Positions 1-8,307 of a stretch of 64,000 nucleotides of DNA are shown here, piece by piece. The stretch spans positions 248,001 to 312,000 of the forward strand of contig JBBCGI010000001.1 of NCBI GenBank assembly GCA_037200975.1. Reading direction: 5' to 3'. The stretch comes from Pseudomonadota bacterium (lineage in GTDB: Bacteria; Pseudomonadota; Gammaproteobacteria; Steroidobacterales; Steroidobacteraceae). Made by a program: the position numbers and the translations under genes. The notes beneath the pieces are model-generated. The model ran no database searches and was not told the DNA's origin. It saw only the letters and a list, made by a program, of their open reading frames with translations. Positions within the stretch are counted from its first letter, which is position 1. Each line of letters opens with the position of its first letter.

Positions 1-994
1 CCACGGCCTTCACCCACATGGCGAAGCCGATCACATGTGCTTCCATCGGATCGTTGAAGGTGCGCTTCGGGTTCTTGGTGTATGCCTTCCACTGCGCAAT
101 CGCCGCGGTGTTCGCCGGCGTCTTGATGCTCTGGAAGTAGTTCCAGGCGGCGAGATGTCCGACCAGCGGCTTGGTGTCGATGCCGCTCAATTCCTCTTCG
201 CCGACCGAGAAGGCCACGACCGGAATGTCTTCCGCCGAGATCTTCTGGTTGCCAAGCTCCTTGTAGAACGGCACGTTCGCATCGCCATTGATGGTCGACA
301 CGACCGCGGTCTTCTTGCCCGCCGAGCCGAACTTCTTGATGTCAGCCACGATCGACTGCCAGTCGGAATGTCCGAACGGCGTGTAGTTGATCATGATGTC
401 GGCGTCCGCGACGCCCTTCGACTTGAGGTACGCCTCGAGGATCTTGTTGGTGGTGCGCGGATACACGTAGTCCGTGCCCGCGAGCACCCAGCGCTTCACG
501 CCGAGGTCCTTCGCGAGATAGTCCACCGCCGGGATCGCCTGCTGGTTGGGCGCGGCGCCGGTGTAGAACACGTTCTTCGACGATTCCTCACCTTCGTACT
601 GCACCGGGTAGAACAACAGGCCGTTGTTCTTCTCGAACACCGGCAACACGCTCTTGCGCGACACCGACGTCCAGCAGCCGAACACCACCGCCACCTTGTC
701 CTTCACCAGCAATTGTTCCGCTTTCTCGGCGAACAGCGGCCAGTTGGAGGCCGGGTCCACGACCACGGCTTCCAGCTTCTTGCCGAGCAACCCGCCCTTC
801 TTGTTCTGCTCGTCGATGAGCATGAGGACGGTGTCCTTGAGCGTCGTCTCCGAGATCGCCATCGTTCCCGACAGCGAGTGCAGGACGCCGACCTTGATCG
901 TGTCCGCGGCTTGCGCCGACGCACCCAGCGTCATCGCCACCGCGGCGCCGAGCACGGCGAGCCTGCGGGTCATCTTCAGTTTGATGTTCTTCAT
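1..994 (-). CDS. urtA: Urea ABC transporter substrate-binding protein UrtA (3' end beyond window)
   Basis: Periplasmic urea-binding protein of the UrtABCDE high-affinity uptake system. The minus-strand frame is open from the ATG at 994 to the window edge, giving about 331 residues, so the C-terminus is missing. Residues 1-29 form a signal peptide with a twin-Arg start and an ASAQA-type cleavage site. The mature part opens with KVGVLHSLSGTMAISE, the hallmark of UrtA among amide-type binding proteins, and continues with SNWPLFAEKAEQLL and VFGCWTSVSRKSV. AAGGA sits 8 bases before the ATG. The porin gene ends 11 bases upstream, so the two are co-transcribed. urtBCDE and the urease genes would be expected further left. 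Family assignment is strong; urea specificity is supported by ureG and hupE/ureJ nearby. Confidence 0.93.
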   Translation of the reverse strand, partial: MKNIKLKMTRRLAVLGAAVAMTLGASAQAADTIKVGVLHSLSGTMAISETTLKDTVLMLIDEQNKKGGLLGKKLEAVVVDPASNWPLFAEKAEQLLVKDKVAVVFGCWTSVSRKSVLPVFEKNNGLLFYPVQYEGEESSKNVFYTGAAPNQQAIPAVDYLAKDLGVKRWVLAGTDYVYPRTTNKILEAYLKSKGVADADIMINYTPFGHSDWQSIVADIKKFGSAGKKTAVVSTINGDANVPFYKELGNQKISAEDIPVVAFSVGEEELSGIDTKPLVGHLAAWNYFQSIKTPANTAAIAQWKAYTKNPKRTFNDPMEAHVIGFAMWVKAV

Positions 995-1005
995 GTATTC
1001 GTTCC

Positions 1006-2079
1006 TTACATCTGGATTTGCAGGCCGATTCCGATCGTCGAGCTGTCGCCGCCGACGTCCGGATCGAAGCTCTTGTCGAGGTAGTACAGGCTGATGCGTG
1101 CGTTGAACTGCTTGATGATGTAGTTCAGGTCGATCTCGAGCGTGTCCTGGTCGAGGTCGTCGCCCGCGAAGTCGTAGGTCGCCTGGCCGTACTTGCCGAG
1201 CACCTGGAACTTGCCGGGGCCGGCTTCGCCGGGGAATAGATAGGCGCCGAGCACGTAGAAGCCGTCCTGCTTGTCGTACAGGCTGCCGACCGGCGTGCCG
1301 TAGCCGCCGAGGCCGTCGTACATCGCGTATTCGGATTCGAGGGTGATCACGCCCGAATTGCCGAGTTTCTTCTCGAGCAGGAAATCCACCGAGTAGGCAT
1401 CGCCGGCATCGGCGGTTTGCGCCGCGACGCCGACCGCGAGCAGATCCTTGTCGCCGTAATACGTGCCGTTCAGGTAGTAGCCGTCTTCGGCATCCCAGAA
1501 ATCCACCTGCACACGCGAGGCGAGCAACACGTCGGAATCGCCGGTGGTCAGGCCGGCGACGTCGAAGGCGCCGAGCGAGAATTTGACTTTGCCGTACTGG
1601 CCCCAGTAGGCGATGCCGTCGTCACGGCCTTCGGTCTCGAACGGATAACCGTCCTGCACGCCGTCCTGGTACACGCCCCAGTTGCTGGCGTAGTACGGTC
1701 CGTAAAGATTGGCGCGGTCGCTGGGCGGCAGGAATCGGCCCACCCACACGTTGTGTTTGCCGCCGTCGAAGGAGAATTGCGCTGCCGCGTCGATGACGCG
1801 GATCTCCTCGTCGTCGGAGTTGTATTCGGTGTTGAGCATGAAGCCGATGTTTTCAGTGGCCTTGCCGCTGAAATACAGACGCACGCTGTTGACCGCGAAA
1901 TCGCTGTACGAACTGTCGTCACCTTCGCCCGAGTCGAAATCCGTGCTGGTGAAGCTGGTGCGCAGGCCGCCGCCGACCGAGACCTCAGGCAACTTGAAAT
2001 CGGCCTGGGCTGGCGAGATCGCAATCGCGGACAGCCCGAGACCGGCCGCCGCCCTGATGATGTTTGTTTTGAGAGACAT
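1006..2079 (-). CDS. Outer-membrane porin, probably for urea/short-chain amide uptake
   Basis: Encodes 357 residues with a 26-residue signal peptide ending AISPAQA, followed by alternating beta-strand sequence and a C-terminal strand ending in QIQM. Acidic, glycine- and tyrosine-rich loops fit a trimeric porin. The start used is the ATG at 2079, with AAGGA 5 bases upstream, rather than an in-frame ATG ten codons earlier that lacks a ribosome site. It lies directly before urtA, an arrangement known in other gammaproteobacteria, where the porin is thought to admit urea or amides through the outer membrane. The substrate is inferred from context only. The terminal residue is Met rather than the usual aromatic residue recognised by BamA. 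Confidence 0.8.
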   Translation of the reverse strand: MSLKTNIIRAAAGLGLSAIAISPAQADFKLPEVSVGGGLRTSFTSTDFDSGEGDDSSYSDFAVNSVRLYFSGKATENIGFMLNTEYNSDDEEIRVIDAAAQFSFDGGKHNVWVGRFLPPSDRANLYGPYYASNWGVYQDGVQDGYPFETEGRDDGIAYWGQYGKVKFSLGAFDVAGLTTGDSDVLLASRVQVDFWDAEDGYYLNGTYYGDKDLLAVGVAAQTADAGDAYSVDFLLEKKLGNSGVITLESEYAMYDGLGGYGTPVGSLYDKQDGFYVLGAYLFPGEAGPGKFQVLGKYGQATYDFAGDDLDQDTLEIDLNYIIKQFNARISLYYLDKSFDPDVGGDSSTIGIGLQIQM

Positions 2080-2112
2080 GTTGTTCCTTGTTTGCAAGAG
2101 CCCCTGCAAATC

Positions 2113-2155
2113 AAATTACGAAACGAGTTCCCGCGGAGGTAGGCGTCATTTGACG
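2113..2155 (-). promoter_or_regulatory. Candidate porin-urtA promoter with upstream palindromic operator
   Basis: A perfect inverted repeat, CGTCA-TT-TGACG, lies at 2144-2155. On the minus strand a -10-like TAATTT (plus-strand AAATTA at 2113-2118) would place transcription start near 2106, so the palindrome centres about 43 bases upstream, typical of an activator overlapping -35. No good -35 hexamer is visible, which also suggests activation. The 11-base core CGTCAAATGAC recurs at 8970-8980 between ureG and hupE. The LuxR-type regulator at 5717 is the nearest candidate binder; this is inference. Confidence 0.45.
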
Positions 2156-2298
2156 TAGGCCGGCGCCGCATGGCGCCGCGCTTGGGCGAAGAGAGTGCGA
2201 GCGCGCCCCTGCCTGCACCCCGAAGCAGCATTTGAAAAACGCAAGCACCTTGTGAGGCGAGCACGCCGCGCGCCACGCGTGTTCGCGCGCAGCGGACA

Positions 2299-2315
2299 TG
2301 GCACGCGCATTGCTA
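2299..2315 (+). promoter_or_regulatory. Sigma-54 promoter of the NCS1-kinase operon
   Basis: TGGCACG-N4-TTGCTA matches the RpoN -24/-12 consensus exactly, with GG at 2300-2301 and GC at 2312-2313 separated by ten bases. Initiation would fall near 2325, just upstream of the AGGGGAG ribosome site at 2331-2337 and the GTG start at 2344. A partial NtrC-like half site (TGCACC at 2214-2219) lies about 110 bases upstream but lacks a good second half. Nitrogen control fits the urea-related neighbours. Confidence 0.75.
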
Positions 2316-2343
2316 CCTATCCATGCAAACAGGGGAGTCATCG

Positions 2344-5300
2344 GTGAGCGCAAAGCCGAGACAACAAAAAATCATTCGCGAGCGCCGCCAGTACAACCAA
2401 TGGGTGGCGAGCCAGACGCTCGAAGACTACGCACTGCGGTTCACCGCGGAACGGGCGCGCAAGTCCACCGCGCGCGTCGGCAACACGGCGCTCGGCCCCA
2501 TCGCGTTTCTTGCCTGCGAGGCCATCGGCGGCACGATCACGCTGTTGTACGGATTCCCGAACGCGGCCTGGGCCATCGGCGCATTCGCGGTGTTGATGTT
2601 CCTGATCGGCTTGCCCATTGCCTACTACGCCGCGAAGTACGGCGTCGACATCGACCTGCTCACGCGCGGCGCGGGCTTCGGCTACATGGGCAGCACGGTG
2701 ACGTCGCTCATCTACGCGTCGTTCACGTTCCTGCTGTTCGCGATCGAAGCCAGCATCATGTCGGTGGCATTGAACCTCGTGTTCGGCATCCCGATGTGGC
2801 TGGCGCACATCTGCAGCTCGCTGGTCGTCATCCCGATCGCGCTGTACGGCATCAGTCTCATCAGCAAGATGCAGATCGTCACGCAGCCGATCTGGCTGAT
2901 CCTGCAGTTTGTGCCGATCGCCATCATCGCCTGGAAACATCCGGCGGAGATCGCGGCCTGGACCCGCTTCGGCGGGACGGACGGTGGTGGCGGCGCTTTC
3001 AACTTCGTGTTGTTCGGCCTCGCGGCCTCCGTGTTGCTGTCGCTGCTGCCGCAGATCGGCGAACAGGTCGACTACCTGCGCTTCCTCCCGAAGCGCACGC
3101 GCGAAAACCGCATCGGCTGGTGGACGGCGGTCATCGGCACCGGGCCGGGCTGGGTGCTGCTCGGCGGCTTCAAACTACTGATCGGTTCGTTCCTCGCCGT
3201 GTGGGCGCTGCGCCAAGGCGTGCACGTCAGCCAGGCCGACGAGCCGACCATCATGTACCACCTCGCCTTCCGCGAGGTGTTCCAGTCGCCGACCGCGGCG
3301 CTGGTGATGACCGGCATCTTCGTCATCGTCTGCCAGCTCAAGATCAACGTGACGAACGCCTACGCCGGCTCGATCGCCTGGTCCAACTTCTTCTCGCGCC
3401 TGACCCACGCGCATCCCGGCCGCGTGGTGTGGCTGGTGTTCAACGTGTTGCTGGCGCTGCTGCTCATGGAGATCGGCATCTTCCGGGCGATCGAGAGCAT
3501 CCTCGTCATCTACGCCAACTTCGCGGCCGGGTGGATAGGCGCGCTGACCGCGGACCTGGTCATCAACAAGCCCCTGGGGTACAGCCCCAAGTACATCGAG
3601 TTCAAACGCGCGCACCTCTACGACATCAACCCGGTCGGTGTCGGCGCGTTGATCATCTCGGTGGTGTTGTCGAGCGCGGCGTTCATGGGCGCATTCGGCC
3701 AGTACGCGCAGATCCTCTCGCCGTTCGTGGCGCTGGTCGTGGCGTTTATCGCCGCGCCGTTGATCGCGATCTACACGCGCGGCAAGTACTACCTGGCGCG
3801 CCCGGACACGGGTTTGCCCGAAAAGGCCACCGAGCTCGAATGCAGCATCTGCGAGAACGTGTTCGAACGCGGCGATGTGGCCATGTGTCCCGCCTACGCC
3901 GGGCCGATCTGTTCGTTGTGCTGCACGCTCGAGGCCCGTTGCCGCGACAGCTGCAAGACGAACAGCCGCTTCAACGAGCAACTCGACGGCTTCATCCGCC
4001 GTCTGTTGCCCGAGCGCGTGGGCGCCCTGCTCAATACGCGCGCGGGTCACTTCGGCGGGTTGCTGCTGCTGTCCAATCTCGCCATCGGGTTGCTGCTGGG
4101 GCTCATCTACCAGCAATACGGCGGTTCGATGCCCGGTGAACGCGAGACGATCCGTACGACCTTGTGGCTGGTGTACTTCGCATTGCTGGTCGTCTCGGGC
4201 GTCATGGCCTGGCTGATCGTGCTCGCGCATGAAAGCCGGCGCGCCGCCGAAGCCGAATCCGCCCGCCAGACCGGCATGCTGATGGACGAGATCGATGCGC
4301 ACAAACGCACCGACGCGGCATTGCAGAAGGCCAAGGAAGTGGCGGAATCCGCCAACGTCGCCAAGACGCGCTACATCGCCGGCATCTCGCACGAGATCCG
4401 CACGCCGCTCAATTCCATCTACGGCTACGCCCAACTACTCGAACGCGGCGCGGCCGGGCCGTCGGACAACGCCATCCGCGTGATCCGGCGCAGCGCCGAA
4501 CACATGGCCGACCTGATCGACGGCATCCTCGACATCTCCAAGATCGAGAACGGCATCCTGCGCCTGAACCGCGACAAGGTGGCGCTGGCCGATTTCCTCG
4601 ACCAGATCGTCGACATGTTCCGGCTGCAGGCCGCCGCCCGCGGCATCGAGTTCATCTACAGCCGGCCGCCCAATCTGCCGGCGTTCGTGCACGTCGACCA
4701 GAAGCGGCTGCGGCAGATCCTCATCAATCTGCTGTCCAATGCGATCAAATACACCGAGCGCGGCAACGCCACCTTGACGGTGCGTTATCGCAGCCAGGTC
4801 GCGGAATTCGAGGTCTCCGATACGGGCGTGGGCATTCCCGCGCACGAGATCGAGCGCGTCTTCGAGCCTTTCGAACGCGGCCAGGGCGCCAATGTGCGCG
4901 CGATACCGGGAACCGGCCTCGGGCTGACCATCACCAAACTACTGACGCAGATCATGGGTGGCGAGATCAATGCCGTCAGCGCCGAGGGCGCGGGCACCAC
5001 CTTCACGGTGCGGCTGTTGATGTCGGAGGCCGCGGCGACGCCGGCGGCCGGCGCGACCGCCGGCACACGCGCGATCTCGAACTACCTCGGAGCGCGCCGC
5101 AAGGTGTTGCTGATCGATGACGACCCGTCGCACCTGGATATCGTGCAGAACCTGCTGGCGCCGCTCGATTTCCAGCTGTTCACGGCGAACAACGGCGGCG
5201 CCGGGCTCAAGCTCGCCGCCGAATGCCTGCCCGACCTTGCGATGGTGGACATCTCGATGCCCGGCATGACCGGTTGGGAAGTGGCCGAACGCCTGCGCAC

Positions 5301-5724
5301 CCTGCCCGGCCTCGATCGCCTGCGCATCGTAATCGTCTCGGCCAACGCACACGAATTCACCCCCGGCGGCGTGAATACGCATCACGATGCGTTCCTGATC
5401 AAACCCATCGACATGGAACGCATGCTCGAGTGCCTGGGGCTGCAGCTCAATCTGCAATGGGTCCACGAGCCCGGCACGGGCACCGCCGGCGGCGGCCACG
5501 GCGAACACGGCGGCGCCGATCTGCCGGTCCACTCGCAGCATCACGTCGACGACCTGTATCAGCTCGGCCTCATCGGCCACGTGCGCGGCATCCAGGCCAA
5601 ACTGCGCGAAATGGAAAACGATCCGACCAACAAGCCGTTCGCCACCCGCATGCGCACGCTGGTCGCCAACTTCGATCTCAAACGCTACATGAACGTGCTG
5701 GAAGGAATGCGCAAACATGGCTAA
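2344..5724 (+). CDS. Hybrid sensor histidine kinase with N-terminal NCS1-type transporter module
   Basis: A 1,126-residue membrane sensor. Residues ~40-480 are an NCS1 (nucleobase/hydantoin/allantoin permease-like) module of about twelve membrane segments. A cysteine-rich cytoplasmic stretch follows (~499-535; CSIC, then CP, CSLCC, C and C), resembling a zinc-binding knuckle. Two more membrane helices lie at ~558-632, then HisKA (~678, ISHEIRTPLNSIYGY, His near 682), HATPase_c (DTGVGIP ~825, GTGLGLT ~856) and a receiver domain (~919-1035, phospho-acceptor Asp near 969 in MVDISMPG). The GTG at 2344 is chosen because AGGGGAG lies 6 bases upstream and the ATG at 2323 falls before the predicted sigma-54 start. 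The stop overlaps the next gene by 8 bases. The layout recalls CbrA (an SLC5 kinase) and suggests a transceptor for urea or a ureide; the ligand is inference. Confidence 0.88.
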   Translation: MSAKPRQQKIIRERRQYNQWVASQTLEDYALRFTAERARKSTARVGNTALGPIAFLACEAIGGTITLLYGFPNAAWAIGAFAVLMFLIGLPIAYYAAKYGVDIDLLTRGAGFGYMGSTVTSLIYASFTFLLFAIEASIMSVALNLVFGIPMWLAHICSSLVVIPIALYGISLISKMQIVTQPIWLILQFVPIAIIAWKHPAEIAAWTRFGGTDGGGGAFNFVLFGLAASVLLSLLPQIGEQVDYLRFLPKRTRENRIGWWTAVIGTGPGWVLLGGFKLLIGSFLAVWALRQGVHVSQADEPTIMYHLAFREVFQSPTAALVMTGIFVIVCQLKINVTNAYAGSIAWSNFFSRLTHAHPGRVVWLVFNVLLALLLMEIGIFRAIESILVIYANFAAGWIGALTADLVINKPLGYSPKYIEFKRAHLYDINPVGVGALIISVVLSSAAFMGAFGQYAQILSPFVALVVAFIAAPLIAIYTRGKYYLARPDTGLPEKATELECSICENVFERGDVAMCPAYAGPICSLCCTLEARCRDSCKTNSRFNEQLDGFIRRLLPERVGALLNTRAGHFGGLLLLSNLAIGLLLGLIYQQYGGSMPGERETIRTTLWLVYFALLVVSGVMAWLIVLAHESRRAAEAESARQTGMLMDEIDAHKRTDAALQKAKEVAESANVAKTRYIAGISHEIRTPLNSIYGYAQLLERGAAGPSDNAIRVIRRSAEHMADLIDGILDISKIENGILRLNRDKVALADFLDQIVDMFRLQAAARGIEFIYSRPPNLPAFVHVDQKRLRQILINLLSNAIKYTERGNATLTVRYRSQVAEFEVSDTGVGIPAHEIERVFEPFERGQGANVRAIPGTGLGLTITKLLTQIMGGEINAVSAEGAGTTFTVRLLMSEAAATPAAGATAGTRAISNYLGARRKVLLIDDDPSHLDIVQNLLAPLDFQLFTANNGGAGLKLAAECLPDLAMVDISMPGMTGWEVAERLRTLPGLDRLRIVIVSANAHEFTPGGVNTHHDAFLIKPIDMERMLECLGLQLNLQWVHEPGTGTAGGGHGEHGGADLPVHSQHHVDDLYQLGLIGHVRGIQAKLREMENDPTNKPFATRMRTLVANFDLKRYMNVLEGMRKHG

Positions 5725-6640
5725 CTCCAATGACGTCCGTCGCGACACCCTGCTGGTGGTCGACGACACACCCGAGACGCTGGGCTTTCTCACCGACACG
5801 CTCGATCACGCCGGCTTCACGGTGTTGATCGCGACCGACGGCGAAAGCGCGCTGCGACTGATCGAGCAGATCACGCCCGATCTCGTGCTCATGGACGCGC
5901 TGATGCCCGGGCTCAATGGTTTCGAAACCTGCCGGCGCATGAAACGCGACAAGGTCATGGCGCACCTGCCGGTGATCTTCATGACCGGTCTGACCGAAAC
6001 CGAGAACGTGCTCGAGGGTCTGGCCGCCGGGGGCGTCGACTATGTGACCAAACCCATCGTCATCGACGAGCTGCTGGCCCGCATTCGCGTACATCTGGCC
6101 AACGCGCGCGTGGCCGCTGGCTCGCGCGCCGCGCTCGACGCCACCGGCCGGTTTCTGCTCGCCACCGACGCGCGCGGCCGGCTGCTGTGGTGCACGCCGA
6201 AGGCGCGTTCGTTGCTGACCGAACTATTCCCGGTGCCGGGAAATTCCTTCGCCAGCCTGCCCGCGGGGATCATGTCGCAGATGACGCAACTGCGATCCAA
6301 CGCCGCGGCGGGCCAGGCACGGCTGCTGGTCGACGTGAACGGGCGCAAGGTCGAGATTTCGATGCTGAGCCCGATCGGCCCGGACGAATTGCTGTTCCGC
6401 CTCACCGAGCTCAGCACCACGCTCGACGAGCAACAGCTGCAGCAGACGTTGTCGCTGACCTCGCGCGAATCCGAAGTGTTGTTGTGGATCAGCCGCGGCA
6501 AGGCCAACCGCGAGATCGGCGAAATACTGGCCATTTCTCCACGCACCGTGAACAAACACCTGGAACAGATCTTCGTGAAGCTCGGCGTGGAAAACCGCGC
6601 ATCCGCCGCGGCGCGGGCGGTCCGGGCGTTGGCGCGGTAA
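5717..6640 (+). CDS. LuxR-type response regulator, partner of the NCS1 kinase
   Basis: Encodes 307 residues. The receiver domain spans ~11-125, with the acidic pair DD near the start, phospho-acceptor Asp in LMDALMPG (~59) and Lys in TKPI. A PAS-like middle section (~140-230) has no clear ligand motif. The C-terminal LuxR/FixJ helix-turn-helix (~248-305) begins LTSRESEVLLWISRGKANREI. The gene overlaps the kinase by 8 bases, so both proteins are made from one sigma-54-driven message. It is the most plausible activator of the divergent porin-urtA operon and perhaps of ureG/hupE through the shared palindrome; that target assignment is inferred. Confidence 0.9.
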   Translation: MANSNDVRRDTLLVVDDTPETLGFLTDTLDHAGFTVLIATDGESALRLIEQITPDLVLMDALMPGLNGFETCRRMKRDKVMAHLPVIFMTGLTETENVLEGLAAGGVDYVTKPIVIDELLARIRVHLANARVAAGSRAALDATGRFLLATDARGRLLWCTPKARSLLTELFPVPGNSFASLPAGIMSQMTQLRSNAAAGQARLLVDVNGRKVEISMLSPIGPDELLFRLTELSTTLDEQQLQQTLSLTSRESEVLLWISRGKANREIGEILAISPRTVNKHLEQIFVKLGVENRASAAARAVRALAR

Positions 6641-6642
6641 GT

Positions 6643-7662
6643 CTAGTTCGGCGCCTCGATGAGGTAACCCTGCGACTGCAAGCGGGCGAGATAGCCGTCG
6701 TCACGCATGAGCTTGACCAGCGGCACGATGGCGAAGGTAGTTTGATTGGCGGCGATGCTCTTCTGCGCCGCGTCCATCCACAGGGAACGCAGCTGCTCGC
6801 GGATGTCGGCGGGAATGAGTTCGCGCGCCACCTGCGAGCTCATCACGGCCATGACGCAGGGCAGCGTCGGGCTCGGCAACGGCGGCAACGCGGAGAGCGT
6901 CGCGAGATCGCCGGTCGCCCAGGCCCGGGCGCGGGAATTCTCGGTGTCGCGATCCGACAGCGCCTCCGTGAGATCGAGCGTGGTCGCGAAACATTCTACG
7001 TCCGACAGCGACTCGCGCGAGAACTCCTTGATCTTGGCGCGAATCTCCGCGCGTTTGATCGTGAACGCGATCGTGGGGCTGGTCACGCGGATCTTGTGCT
7101 GCTTCGCTAGTTTGCCGACGACGTCCCACACCATCCCGTTGTCGCGCAGTTTGAGTTCGTCGTAGGCGCCCTTGCGCAGCTTGTCGGCGGCGAAGATCGG
7201 TCGCCATTCTTCGACCCCGGACTCGCGCCCTAGATAGAGCCGCTTCTGCACCTGCCAGCGCGCATACAACACTGGCGGCAGCAGATCCTTGAGCTTGCCT
7301 TCTTCGGGGTTCTTGCGCGCCTTGAGCACGGCGGGCAGCAGGCTCAGCCCGCGGAACAAACCGATCTCTTCGTCCGGTTTCATCGTGACGGATGAATCGC
7401 GCAGGATCTCCTGCGTGCTGACGACGACGGCCTCGACTTTTTTCGACTTCCACTGGATGCGCTTGGGCAGCGGCGGCGGATCGCCGATGATCCACAACGT
7501 GTGCCCGCTGGTGTCGTTCGCCCGGGTCACCTTCCACATGCCGGGCCCGGGAAACTCGCCGTTGACCACGACTTCTTCGAGCGGTGTTTCCTCGGCCGGA
7601 AGCTGGGCCTGCGCGCCACCCGCGACGAGCAACACGACCAGACATTTCGATACGCGGCGCAT
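6643..7662 (-). CDS. TraB/GumN family protein, exported
   Basis: Encodes 339 residues with a signal peptide (about 1-19, ending GGAQA). The mature N-terminus has GMWKVTRANDTSGHTLWIIG followed by PPPLPKRIQW and VEAVVVSTQEIL, which corresponds to the first conserved block of the TraB/PrgY/GumN family (usual form LWilGt.H.lP.g..W). The canonical His after the Gly-Thr is replaced here by Asp-Pro-Pro, so metal-dependent hydrolase activity, proposed for the family, is doubtful. It ends 3 bases from the convergent regulator gene. A periplasmic location is inferred from the signal peptide; the function is unknown. Confidence 0.6.
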   Translation of the reverse strand: MRRVSKCLVVLLVAGGAQAQLPAEETPLEEVVVNGEFPGPGMWKVTRANDTSGHTLWIIGDPPPLPKRIQWKSKKVEAVVVSTQEILRDSSVTMKPDEEIGLFRGLSLLPAVLKARKNPEEGKLKDLLPPVLYARWQVQKRLYLGRESGVEEWRPIFAADKLRKGAYDELKLRDNGMVWDVVGKLAKQHKIRVTSPTIAFTIKRAEIRAKIKEFSRESLSDVECFATTLDLTEALSDRDTENSRARAWATGDLATLSALPPLPSPTLPCVMAVMSSQVARELIPADIREQLRSLWMDAAQKSIAANQTTFAIVPLVKLMRDDGYLARLQSQGYLIEAPN

Positions 7663-7717
7663 GGGTGCCTTTCTGACCGCGACCGGCCCGGTGGAGTTCC
7701 GGCCGGCATTTTACTCC

Positions 7718-8218
7718 TCAGGCGTCGCTGCCGCGCCCTAACTGCTCCAGATGCGTTTGCAGGCTCATGCGGTCGAGCGAGCGCACCGGCAGATTGGCAA
7801 ACAGGCGCAACCGCCGCTCCAGTTCCTTGCGCGTGCGGATCAACGCCTGGCGGCGCTCGGCGTCGTCGTCGAATTGATCGGGATCCGTGCAGCGCCAGTG
7901 TGCCGTGATGGGCTGGCCCGGCCACATCGGCGGCGCTTCGCCGGCAGCGGTATCGCTCAATGTGAAGACGAAATCGAGCGGCGGAGAATCCGGCGCGCTG
8001 AACTCGCGCACGTGTTGCGGCGGATGTTCCGGCGGCTTGAGCCCCGCGTGTTGCATGAGCTCGACCGCGATCGGATCGATGCGCGGCGCCGGCCGCACCC
8101 CGGCGCTGAACGCTTCGAGCTGTCCGTGCCCGATGGAATTCGCGATGGCTTCCGCCATCATGCTGCGCGCCGAATTGCGCTGGGAGAGAAACAGGATCCT
8201 GAACGGTGGGCCTTCCAT
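7718..8218 (-). CDS. Low-molecular-weight phosphatase/ArsC-fold protein lacking the catalytic Cys
   Basis: Encodes 166 residues of the LMW-PTPase/thioredoxin-coupled arsenate reductase fold: an ILFLSQRNSARSMMAEA loop at residues 8-24, then FSAGVRP, a DFVFTLSD segment and a helical C-terminus. In active members the loop reads C-x5-R-S; here the Cys position is Ser12 (codon TCC, read directly), while Arg18 and Ser19 remain. A C-terminal helical tail of about 30 residues is longer than usual. It lies 89 bases downstream of ureG on the same strand and may share its transcript. It could be a phosphate- or arsenate-binding pseudoenzyme; arsenate reduction should not be assumed. Confidence 0.7.
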   Translation of the reverse strand: MEGPPFRILFLSQRNSARSMMAEAIANSIGHGQLEAFSAGVRPAPRIDPIAVELMQHAGLKPPEHPPQHVREFSAPDSPPLDFVFTLSDTAAGEAPPMWPGQPITAHWRCTDPDQFDDDAERRQALIRTRKELERRLRLFANLPVRSLDRMSLQTHLEQLGRGSDA

Positions 8219-8307
8219 GCGGACATCCTCTGCAGGCCATCGATCTGGCAGGCGAATCCTCGCGGCGCCGGCGTTTTTTTCGTGTAGGGACTCGTTCCCT
8301 GTCGATG

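Noticed and set aside
2092-2111. Sigma-54 site for the porin-urtA operon on the minus strand
   Set aside because: TTGCA-like sequences occur, but no GG lies ten bases before the GC, so the -24/-12 spacing fails.
2214-2230. NtrC binding site upstream of the sigma-54 promoter
   Set aside because: The left half TGCACC is good but the right half matches poorly, so it is noted only as a weak possibility.
2323-2343. ATG start for the NCS1 kinase at 2323
   Set aside because: It lies at or before the predicted sigma-54 start point and has no ribosome site; the GTG at 2344 follows AGGGGAG at proper spacing.
2298-4139. 613-codon frame overlapping the kinase gene
   Set aside because: It is a different frame of the NCS1-kinase gene with Arg/His-rich composition; the real frame has membrane helices and kinase motifs.
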